Part shown: one piece after another, positions 1-4,977 of the stretch | Layout of the letters: each line of letters opens with the position of its first letter | Position numbering within the stretch: position 1 is the first letter of the stretch | Assembly (NCBI GenBank): GCA_947440895.1 | Contig: CANETO010000050.1 | Coordinates: 1-9,165 of the forward strand | From: Planctomycetaceae bacterium | GTDB taxonomy: Bacteria > Planctomycetota > Planctomycetia > Pirellulales > UBA1268 | Direction: 5' to 3' | DNA: 9,165 nucleotides | Position numbers and translations under genes: made by a program | The notes under the pieces: generated by a model | Told to the model about the DNA's origin: nothing | Databases searched by the model: none | Seen by the model: only the letters and a program-made list of their open reading frames with translations

Positions 1-1
1 C

Positions 2-187
2 TGCCGTTGGCTGGGGCACATTGCCGCGATCGACGACAGAAGCCTCCTCGAGACCGGGGTGGCCGTGGTCGAGAACGTCGTCAGCGACACCGTCAACGAA
101 CAGATGGACAGTCGAATTGGGAAGCAAAGCATCAGAGTGGGATCGCATCACATACCTCCAGGACCGGCAATCCGTGCCGGGGATTGA
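2..187 (+). CDS. C-terminal fragment of an unidentified protein (5' end outside window)
   Basis: Reading frame 2 is open from the window edge to a TGA at 185-187 and gives 61 residues that start CRWLGHIAAIDDRSLLETGV and end IPPGPAIRAGD. The first 36 codons end in G or C in about nine of ten cases, as expected for coding DNA here. The last 25 codons are less biased, so the C-terminal tail may be weakly constrained. The middle (around VAVVENVVSDTVNEQMD) looks helical and amphipathic. There is no membrane segment. I do not recognise a family. The gene begins upstream of the window and lies on the same strand as the exported-protein gene at 628, but 440 bases separate them, so an operon is unlikely. 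The other two forward frames are also open here, so the call rests on codon bias and the stop position. Confidence 0.45.
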   Translation, partial: CRWLGHIAAIDDRSLLETGVAVVENVVSDTVNEQMDSRIGKQSIRVGSHHIPPGPAIRAGD

Positions 188-223
188 AAGGCGAAGACCA
201 GAAGGGGGAACCCCCCGTCTGAA

Positions 224-255
224 GAAACAAACCAGAAACAAACCAGAAACAAACT
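224..255. repeat. 11-bp A-rich tandem repeat, nearly three copies
   Basis: The unit GAAACAAACCA occurs at 224-234 and 235-245, and a third copy, GAAACAAACT, runs 246-255. The strand asymmetry (almost only A and C) contrasts with the surrounding GC-rich DNA. It lies between the end of the first gene and the possible structured RNA. It could be simple slippage, a curved A-tract region, or an unpaired spacer in a transcript. Confidence 0.8.
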
Positions 256-295
256 GCACTGAAAAAACCCGCCTTAGGAGCATGCCTTGGGTCAT

Positions 296-465
296 CCGTA
301 ACCCGCTGCCTGCCCCCTTCGGACGTGAGAGTTATACGGTCGACGACGAGAAAGGGTTCAAGGGAGGCGAGCGTTTCTTGAGGGATTTTTGGCGAGCCGG
401 GAGGACCGGAGGGCTATCGCGACCGCGTGGCCAGCCGCAACCCTTGAGCATCTCACGGGTTACGG
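296..465 (+). ncRNA. possible structured RNA (noncoding RNA or 5' leader)
   Basis: CCGTAACCCG at 296-305 is the exact reverse complement of CGGGTTACGG at 456-465, which would give a 10-bp closing helix. Nested inside, TTCAAGGG at 357-364 pairs with CCCTTGAG at 441-448 (eight pairs, one of them G-U). Further in, a CCGG/CCGG hairpin with loop GAGGA sits at 397-409, and GGCT/AGCC (412-415 and 433-436) encloses CGC-GACC-GCG. A competing helix AAGGGTT (352-358) with AACCCTT (439-445) is also possible. The strand is assumed from the neighbouring plus-strand genes. I do not recognise it as a known riboswitch, SRP RNA, tmRNA or RNase P RNA. It could be part of a long leader for the gene at 628. The pairing is seen; that it is an RNA is inferred. 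Confidence 0.25.
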
Positions 466-591
466 CCGATCGGGGGGTTGCTACGATTCTCGTTTTTCGG
501 GCGTGACGATCCTGGAAGGGCGGGAAAACAAGCAGTTTAGTCCGAGTGGACACCTGGTATTTCGGCGGGGCAGGGCCACTCCGTCGAAGAC

Positions 592-608
592 GTGTGAGCA
601 GTTCACAC
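592..608. promoter_or_regulatory. perfect 6-5-6 inverted repeat, operator-like
   Basis: GTGTGAGCAGTTCACAC has perfect 6-bp arms around a 5-base centre and ends eight bases before the ribosome binding site of the exported-protein gene. The core TGTGA-N5-TCACA resembles a CRP/FNR-family site, but the E. coli CRP spacer is six bases. It could be a repressor operator or a small hairpin in the 5' untranslated region. The symmetry is directly visible; the binding function is inferred. Confidence 0.4.
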
Positions 609-615
609 CGAGGCC

Positions 616-623
616 GGAGGAGG
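616..623 (+). promoter_or_regulatory. strong Shine-Dalgarno site for the gene at 628
   Basis: GGAGGAGG precedes the ATG at 628 with four bases between (seven counted from the first GGAGG). It supports 628 as the start, although a second in-frame ATG lies at 634 (third codon). Confidence 0.7.
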
Positions 624-627
624 CGCG

Positions 628-2199
628 ATGCGTATGACCGTCACGACCAAGCGATGGCTGGGGGCCTTGTGCGGTGGCCTGCTTGCTCTGACCTGCCCGG
701 CGGCCTCGGTCCCGCGGGCCGCCGAGGGCCTCCCCGGCCAGTCTCCTGACCTCAGGGTCTGCGTGACGCTCGACGTGACGGGGGAGTTGGTCGCGTCCAC
801 GGGCCGCGACACGGTCGCGATTCGCGAACCGGTCGAGATGGCCGCGCGGTTTGATTTTGAGGAGTCTGCCGCTGCCTCCTTGCCCGACGGGGAGACTGCT
901 GGTCCTGCGGGGGGCAGTCGCCTGGTGGCACGCCGCCACTACCGGGAGGCCACGGCATCGATGCGCATCGGGGACGTCACGACGAACACGGAGCTCGCCG
1001 CCGACGCACGCCACCTGTTGGTGGCACGACGCGGGACGACGCCGCTGCCGTACCTGGCGAACGGGTTCCTGTCGGGGGAGGAGTTTGATCTGCTCGACAC
1101 CCCGTTCGACTCGGTGCTGATCGAAGACATCCTCCCCCAGACACCGATGGTGGTCGGCCAATCATGGGAGATCCCTGGCGATGTGACGGCCGGACTTCTT
1201 TCCATCGATACAGTGGAATCGGGTGTGATCGAGGCCCGCATCGAGGAAGTGTCTGACGCCAGTGCCATTGTCGTGATCTCAGGCATCATCGATGGCGCCG
1301 TTGATGGTGTGCCGACGCATCTGACCGTCGAGGGCAGCCTTCGAGTACCAGCGAGAAACGCAGCTCCGACTGCGGACATTGACGAACCCCCGCCCGAGCG
1401 GCACGAACTGTATGGTCGGGTGACGCAGGTGTCGGTCGTGCTCAAAGAACGGCGGCAGGCGAGTCACGTGGCGCCGGGATTCGAGGTCGAGGCGCGGGTG
1501 CTGGTCGAGCGAACGGCCATCGGCCAAGCCGTTGATCGGGCAGCGGTTGCAGGGGCGTCTCTTCCAGAGACCGTGGCGGCAGCCGAGTCGGCCTCGGCGA
1601 TGGGCGGACCGGCGGCATCGCAGCGACGTCCGGGAGTCGGCGAGCCCGATCGCGTCTGGTACCGCGAATCGGCAGACCGGTTCGACCTGGTTCACGACAC
1701 GCGGTGGCGGCGGGTGGAGGACGGCCCAAATGGTCTGGTGATGCGGCTGGTCGATCGGGGGGCATTGCTCGGCCAGTGCTCGATCACGAGCCTGCCGCAG
1801 GCACCGGCGTCCGCCCCTCCCACCCGGGAAGACCTGCAGCGGGATATCGAGCGGTCCCTGGCGGGGCAGGTCGTCCGCGTTGAAGCGGGGGAGGAAACCG
1901 ACCGCGGTGACGGTCTACGGATTGTGCGACTGGTCTCGACGGGGACGGCCGGGAGCCTCCCCTTCCGATGGATCCATTATGTGATCGTCGCCGCGGATGG
2001 CCGTCGGGCGAGCGTGACGTTCATGTTCGAGGAGTCGATGCTGCAGCGATTTGCCGAGGCGGACAGGCCGCTGATCGAGGGGTTGCGGCTGCCCTCAGGG
2101 CCGTCGGCCGGCCAATCGTCGCCAGAGAATCCGGCGGTGCCAGGCCCCACGGGCCCTACGGCCGCACTCCCAGACGCCGCGTTGCAACAGACGCGATGA
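628..2199 (+). CDS. exported protein of unknown function with a PsbP/DUF1795-like C-terminal region
   Basis: The gene encodes 523 residues. Residues 1-32 form a Sec-type signal peptide: basic start (TTKRW), hydrophobic core (LGALCGGLLALTC), and a probable cleavage after an Ala around 31-32. C23 does not sit in a good lipobox, so a lipoprotein is unlikely. Residues about 40-300 are rich in beta-strand-like alternation (for example DLRVCVTLDVTGELV and TVESGVIEARIEEV) and carry no family motif I recognise. Residues 301-345 are an Ala/Pro/Gly linker. Residues 346-490, starting ESADRFDLVHDTRWRRVEDG and including SLPFRWIHYVIVAADGRRAS, have the layout of the PsbP/DUF1795 alpha-beta fold: opening strand, Trp, secretion-type loop, late strand pair, final helix. 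That is a visual guess. The tail from 490 is Pro/Ala-rich and probably disordered. There is no membrane anchor at the C-terminus, so a periplasmic or secreted location is inferred. The infC promoter starts 30 bases after its stop, so it is a separate unit. Confidence 0.85.
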   Translation: MRMTVTTKRWLGALCGGLLALTCPAASVPRAAEGLPGQSPDLRVCVTLDVTGELVASTGRDTVAIREPVEMAARFDFEESAAASLPDGETAGPAGGSRLVARRHYREATASMRIGDVTTNTELAADARHLLVARRGTTPLPYLANGFLSGEEFDLLDTPFDSVLIEDILPQTPMVVGQSWEIPGDVTAGLLSIDTVESGVIEARIEEVSDASAIVVISGIIDGAVDGVPTHLTVEGSLRVPARNAAPTADIDEPPPERHELYGRVTQVSVVLKERRQASHVAPGFEVEARVLVERTAIGQAVDRAAVAGASLPETVAAAESASAMGGPAASQRRPGVGEPDRVWYRESADRFDLVHDTRWRRVEDGPNGLVMRLVDRGALLGQCSITSLPQAPASAPPTREDLQRDIERSLAGQVVRVEAGEETDRGDGLRIVRLVSTGTAGSLPFRWIHYVIVAADGRRASVTFMFEESMLQRFAEADRPLIEGLRLPSGPSAGQSSPENPAVPGPTGPTAALPDAALQQTR

Positions 2200-2229
2200 A
2201 GCCCGTTTCGCCCAAATTCCGAAGGCCTG

Positions 2230-2259
2230 TTGACGCTGCCCCCCGATCCTTGGGATAGT
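2230..2259 (+). promoter_or_regulatory. sigma70-like promoter of the infC cluster
   Basis: TTGACG at 2230-2235 matches five of six bases of the -35 consensus. After 18 bases, GATAGT at 2254-2259 matches four of six of the -10 consensus. TAGTAT at 2256-2261 is an alternative -10 with a poor 20-base spacing. A transcript would begin near 2266 and carry a leader of about 165 bases before the likely infC start. It lies in the short gap after the exported-protein gene, where a promoter for the translation cluster is expected. Confidence 0.5.
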
Positions 2260-2282
2260 ATCCGGTTTCCCCGAGGAAAGCC

Positions 2283-2365
2283 CGGCGAACGGTTCGTTCG
2301 CCGCTTGCCCGTGGGAGCGCCGAGGAGGAGTGTCGCCGACACAACTCGTGCCAGTGCCTGGCACG
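2283..2365 (+). promoter_or_regulatory. infC leader with three consecutive hairpins
   Basis: Three perfect stems follow each other. CGGCGAACG (2283-2291) pairs with CGTTCGCCG (2295-2303), nine pairs. GTGTC (2330-2334) pairs with GACAC (2338-2342), five pairs. CGTGCCA (2347-2353) pairs with TGGCACG (2359-2365), seven pairs around GTGCC. A strong Shine-Dalgarno-like AGGAGG at 2323-2328 has no in-frame start at a usable distance. In Bacillus and E. coli the infC-rpmI-rplT unit is controlled by L20 binding to leader RNA; a similar role is inferred here, not shown. None of the stems is followed by a T-run, so a classical attenuator is not evident. Confidence 0.45.
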
Positions 2366-2429
2366 TGTGTTTGCCGTCTTTCCGGCCGGCGGGTATTCAT
2401 CCGCAGTCGAGGTCCGGGAGACGCGAGCC

Positions 2430-2930
2430 ATCGAGAAGCAGCATCGTATCAATGAGCAGATCCGGATCACGCCGATTCGGGTGATCGCAGGCGACGGTGA
2501 ACAACTCGGGATCATCCCGACGGAAGAGGCGCTCAACCGCGCCCGCGAGGCTGGCCTCGATCTCGTCGAGGTGGCACCGAACGAAAAGCCGCCCGTCTGC
2601 CGGATCATGGACTTCGGCAAGTTCAAGTATCAGCAAAAAAAGAAACTCCATCGCACCCACGTCCACCAGACGAAAATCAAGGAAATACGACTCCGTCCCA
2701 AGACCGGCGAGCACGACATCGATTTCAAGGTCAACCAGGCGAAGGGATTCCTGCAACACAAAGACAAGGTCATCGTGTCTGTCGTGTTCAGGGGTCGCGA
2801 ACTGGCCCACATTGATGAAGGACAGAGGGTCATGCGGACGATCATTGAACAACTCGACCCCGTCGGAAAAGTCGATGCGCCACCCCAGCAGATGGGCCGC
2901 CGACTGGTCTGCACGCTGTCACCCAGATAA
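2430..2930 (+). CDS. infC: translation initiation factor IF-3
   Basis: IF3 binds the 30S subunit, blocks premature joining of the 50S subunit and checks the start codon and initiator tRNA. From an ATC at 2430 the product is 166 residues. The N-terminal domain opens with RINEQIR (6-12) and contains DLVEVAPNEKPPVCRIMDFG, the IF3 signature. A lysine-rich linker (KYQQKKKL) leads to the C-terminal domain with KEIRLRP, HDIDFKVNQA, FRGRELAH and a last strand RRLVCTLSPR. Start choice: the only standard start in frame is a GTG at 2367, which would add 21 atypical residues, has no Shine-Dalgarno site and abuts a hairpin. ATC at 2430 puts six residues before INEQIR, as in Geobacillus IF3, and has GGGAG nine bases upstream. 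E. coli infC likewise uses a rare AUU start for autoregulation. The family call is certain; the start is inferred. It is the first gene of the cluster, 86 bases before rpmI. Confidence 0.96.
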   Translation: MEKQHRINEQIRITPIRVIAGDGEQLGIIPTEEALNRAREAGLDLVEVAPNEKPPVCRIMDFGKFKYQQKKKLHRTHVHQTKIKEIRLRPKTGEHDIDFKVNQAKGFLQHKDKVIVSVVFRGRELAHIDEGQRVMRTIIEQLDPVGKVDAPPQQMGRRLVCTLSPR

Positions 2931-2944
2931 GGCCACCCAGATAA
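2920..2944. repeat. 11-bp direct repeat across the infC stop codon
   Basis: CACCCAGATAA occurs at 2920-2930, where its TAA is the infC stop, and again at 2934-2944, a period of 14 bases. It looks like a small tandem duplication of the gene end. It leaves the infC product unchanged, because the first copy still ends it. Confidence 0.8.
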
Positions 2945-3016
2945 AGCTTTTTGGCCCCAACCGTTTTCAGTCATTCCCGTCCACCGCGTTCTCCAGTCAT
3001 CAGCAGGGATTCAATC

Positions 3017-3220
3017 ATGCCGAAGCAGAAGACCCACAAAGGCGTCAAGAAGCGTTTCCGAGTCACCGCCCGTGGGAAGGTGAAGCACCGCCGTGCCGGA
3101 ACGAGCCACTTGCAGGTGCGGCTCACCAGCAAGCGGAAGCGGAAGCTCCGGGGCACTGGTGTGCTCGCTGCTCCGGAAACGGCGAAGATCGTAGAAATGC
3201 TCCGAGGCTACAGCTACTAA
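3017..3220 (+). CDS. rpmI: 50S ribosomal protein L35
   Basis: This is a small basic protein of the large ribosomal subunit, 67 residues, close to the usual 64-67 for L35. It starts with the family signature PKQKTHKGVKKRF and continues with TARGKVKHRRAGTSHL and a Lys/Arg cluster KRKRKLRG, ending in a short helical tail MLRGYSY. The ATG at 3017 is preceded by AGGGA at 3005-3009, seven bases away, and gives the canonical N-terminus. An upstream in-frame start at 2951 would add 22 residues unlike any L35 and is rejected. It sits between infC and rplT as in most bacteria, but is followed by an unusually long spacer. Confidence 0.97.
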   Translation: MPKQKTHKGVKKRFRVTARGKVKHRRAGTSHLQVRLTSKRKRKLRGTGVLAAPETAKIVEMLRGYSY

Positions 3221-3457
3221 GGGGCTCCAGCGACGAGGCAGGAGAGGCTCCAGTGACGGGGCCGAGCGTTGCCCGGTGCACAGGCAGGTCCCGTAGGCTC
3301 CGTCCGATCGAGCCCTCCAGAGATTCGCCCGGGCGTGACCTCCATTCGAGGGGGGTTCGGTAGGCGGGTTGGCTTGAAGGTCCCGGTTCAAAGACAGGGG
3401 CCTTGAAAATCCCGTCAAAACAGCGACAGTGTTCGTTCCAAAAGGCAGGCAAATACC
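3221..3457 (+). promoter_or_regulatory. 237-bp hairpin-rich rpmI-rplT spacer, candidate regulatory RNA
   Basis: No gene is visible here. Several stems are: GGGC/GCCC (3259-3262 and 3271-3274, with an outer CA/TG extension past a mismatch); GGCTC/GAGCC (3296-3300 and 3310-3314); the palindrome CGCCCGGGCG (3326-3335); CCTC/GAGG (3339-3342 and 3348-3351); and AAGGTCCC/GGGGCCTT (3377-3384 and 3397-3404, eight pairs with one G-U). The last stem ends 53 bases before rplT. In E. coli L20 represses its own operon through a structure near this junction, so an L20-responsive element is a reasonable guess. A convincing internal promoter was not found. Confidence 0.4.
3223..3262. repeat. 17-bp direct repeat after rpmI
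   Basis: GGCTCCAGCGACGAGGC at 3223-3239 is repeated with two changes as GGCTCCAGTGACGGGGC at 3246-3262, a period of 23 bases. It starts three bases after the rpmI stop, and both differences are transitions. It could be a duplicated protein or RNA binding element, or simple drift after a tandem duplication. Confidence 0.75.
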
Positions 3458-3835
3458 ATGCGTACAAAAAACGTCGTTCCCCGTCTCCGAGCCAAGAAGC
3501 GTCTCTTCAAGCGAGTGAAGGGATCGGTTGGCGGCCGTCGCCGCCTGCTTCGCACAGCCAAGGAATCAATCATCCGCGCTGGCGTCTACGCCCGGCGGGA
3601 TCGTCGCCGCAAGAAGCGCGACTTCCGTAGGTTGTGGATCGTCCGGATCAATGCCGCCTGTCGTGAGCGTGGTCTCCGCTACAGCCAGTTCATCGCCGGG
3701 CTGGAGAAGATCGGCTCGGAGCTTGACCGACGCACGCTCTCTGAAATGGCCGTCCTCGATCCGACTGGCTTCGACGCCGTCGTGAATGCTGCGAGAAAGG
3801 CCCTTGGATTGCCGGAGCCGGCTGCGGTCGCGTAG
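3458..3835 (+). CDS. rplT: 50S ribosomal protein L20
   Basis: L20 binds 23S rRNA early and is needed for large-subunit assembly; in several bacteria it also represses this operon. The 125 residues show a basic N-terminal arm (RLRAKKRLFKRVKGSVGGRR, 9-28), then RTAKESIIRAGVYARRDRR and the family signature RDFRRLWIVRINAA (54-67). The globular domain follows with YSQFIAGLEK and the helix LDRRTLSEMAVLDPTGF. The tail GLPEPAAVA makes it slightly longer than the common 117-119. The N-terminus MRTKNVVPRLRAKKR departs from the usual MARVKRG form but aligns well after it. The ATG at 3458 has a weak AGGCAGG upstream. pheS follows after four bases, which suggests co-transcription. Confidence 0.97.
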   Translation: MRTKNVVPRLRAKKRLFKRVKGSVGGRRRLLRTAKESIIRAGVYARRDRRRKKRDFRRLWIVRINAACRERGLRYSQFIAGLEKIGSELDRRTLSEMAVLDPTGFDAVVNAARKALGLPEPAAVA

Positions 3836-3839
3836 TGCC

Positions 3840-4925
3840 GTGACTCTGCCCACAGGCCGAAACGAGGCGGCTGCAGCCGCCGCCCAGGCCACCTCCGCGG
3901 CTCAGGCCGTCACGATCGAGTCGTTCCTGGCCGAACTGGCTGCCTTCCAGACAGCTGCGTCCGAGTCTCTCGGTGGTGTGTCCGATGGCAGCGGCCTCGA
4001 GCAGGCCCGCATCGAGTTTCTCGGAGCCCGGAGTGGTCGTCTGAAGGCGATTCAAAAGCTCCTCTCGGGGCTTGCATCCGCTGATCGGCCAGCGGGCGGG
4101 CGTCATTTCAACGAGGCCAAGGGGGCTGTGACCGCCCTGTTCGCTGCCCTTCAGGACAAACTGGCGGTTGTTGGCGCCGGCTCCGCGGCCGTCGCTGATG
4201 CGATCGACGTGACCCTGCCCGGTGAGCTGGTACGGCTGGGGCATGTCCATCCAATCACGCAGACGATCCGCCGCGTGCAGGAGATCATGGCCCGCCTGGG
4301 CTTCGAAAGCGTCGATGGGCCTGAGGTGGAGGACCAGTGGCATAATTTCGAGGCCCTGGCCATTCCTGCCGAGCACCCGGCCCGTGATCCGCTCGACAAC
4401 TTTTATCTTGCGGTGGCCCGTGGAACTGATCCGCTCCTCCTGCGGTCGCAGACGAGCACCGTTCAGATTCGCGTCATGGAAAACCGCCGGCCGCCGCTGC
4501 GGATCGTGTCGCTCGGAAGGGTCTATCGGCCCGATACGGCTGACGCCACCCACTACCCGATGTTTCATCAGGTGGAGGGGTTGCTCATCGAGCCGGGGAC
4601 AACCATGGCCCATCTCAAGAGCGTTCTCCGACAACTCGCCTCGAGCTTCCTTGGCGGCGACGTGCATGTGCGATTCCGTCCGTCGTTCTTTCCCTTCACC
4701 GAGCCGAGCGTCGAGTTTGACATGGAGTGGGGAGGCCGTTGGATCGAGATGGGCGGAGCGGGTATGGTCGATCCGGCGGTGCTGGCGGCGGTCGGCTACG
4801 ACCCGGATGAGGTGTCGGGCTTCGCGTTCGGCTTGGGCGTCGAGCGGATCGCAGCCCGTCGATACGGCGTGGCCGATATCAGGGATTTCTATCGCAACGA
4901 CGTCCGCTTTCTGCGGCAGTTCTGA
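3840..4925 (+). CDS. pheS: phenylalanine--tRNA ligase alpha subunit
   Basis: PheS is the catalytic subunit of the alpha2-beta2 enzyme that charges tRNA-Phe. It is 361 residues from a GTG at 3840, a normal length. Residues 25-110 form the helical tRNA-binding arm. Class II motif 1 is around HPITQTIRRVQEIM (137-150), followed by HPARDPLDNFYL (179-190). Motif 2 is GRVYRPDTADATHYPMFHQ (226-244), with R230 as the expected ATP-contacting Arg. Motif 3 lies in GFAFGLGVERIAARRYG (327-343). The stretch GGAGMVDP has Asp where the E. coli enzyme has His (GMVHP). Start choice: GTG at 3840 lies just after the rplT stop; an in-frame ATG at 3786 would overlap rplT by 50 bases and add an Arg-rich stretch unlike PheS. 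Neither start has a good Shine-Dalgarno site, so translational coupling to rplT is likely. pheT follows after 52 bases. Confidence 0.96.
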   Translation: MTLPTGRNEAAAAAAQATSAAQAVTIESFLAELAAFQTAASESLGGVSDGSGLEQARIEFLGARSGRLKAIQKLLSGLASADRPAGGRHFNEAKGAVTALFAALQDKLAVVGAGSAAVADAIDVTLPGELVRLGHVHPITQTIRRVQEIMARLGFESVDGPEVEDQWHNFEALAIPAEHPARDPLDNFYLAVARGTDPLLLRSQTSTVQIRVMENRRPPLRIVSLGRVYRPDTADATHYPMFHQVEGLLIEPGTTMAHLKSVLRQLASSFLGGDVHVRFRPSFFPFTEPSVEFDMEWGGRWIEMGGAGMVDPAVLAAVGYDPDEVSGFAFGLGVERIAARRYGVADIRDFYRNDVRFLRQF

Positions 4926-4950
4926 TCCAGCGCGGTCGGACGCTCTCTGA

Positions 4951-4973
4951 CCTTCTCCGCCGAAGGAGGCGGA
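4951..4973 (+). promoter_or_regulatory. pheT ribosome binding site within alternative hairpins
   Basis: AAGGAGG at 4963-4969 is a near-perfect Shine-Dalgarno site eight bases before the pheT ATG. The same bases can fold in two exclusive ways: CCTTC (4951-4955) with GAAGG (4962-4966), or TCCGCC (4956-4961) with GGCGGA (4968-4973) around a GAAGGA loop. Both would partly hide the site and could tune pheT translation relative to pheS. The sequence is visible; the regulation is inferred. Confidence 0.5.
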
Positions 4974-4977
4974 TCCC

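Larger units (their letters stand above)
188..627. other. 440-bp gene-free stretch
   Basis: No reading frame here has both a convincing start and coding-like codon use. The open frames at 21-506, 389-637 and 332-553 (minus) give Arg/Pro/Gly-rich, low-complexity translations typical of chance frames in GC-rich DNA. The stretch does hold four things: GGGGG-AA-CCCCCC at 204-216, 17 bases after the first gene's stop and flanked by AGAC and GTCT, a weak hairpin without a T-run that could be a poor terminator; an 11-bp tandem repeat (224-255); long-range complementary segments that suggest a structured RNA (296-465); and an inverted repeat just before the next gene (592-608). I found no clear -35/-10 pair for the gene at 628. 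Confidence 0.6.

Noticed and set aside
258..275. A-run beside CCCGCC, a possible minus-strand terminator tail
   Set aside because: No adjacent stem pairs with the GGCGGG on the minus strand and there is no minus-strand gene to end here.
508..600. GCCACT near GGGAA-like bases, checked as a cobalamin riboswitch
   Set aside because: The other conserved segments and their order are missing.
481..1161. 226-codon minus-strand frame opposite the start of the exported-protein gene
   Set aside because: It has no motif. The plus strand has a signal peptide and a strong ribosome binding site.
2274..2288. GAGGAAAGCCCGGCG, resembling the conserved RNase P RNA 5' core
   Set aside because: None of the other conserved RNase P RNA blocks are present and infC starts too soon to leave room for a molecule of that size.
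2497..3363. 288-codon plus-strand frame over infC, rpmI and the spacer
   Set aside because: It is out of frame with two certain genes, and its Ser/Arg-rich composition is typical of a +1 shadow. It does not give the spacer a gene.
3385..3395. GGTTCAAAGAC, resembling a tRNA T-arm
   Set aside because: There is no matching acceptor, D-arm or anticodon arm around it; the bases form the loop of the hairpin at 3377-3404.
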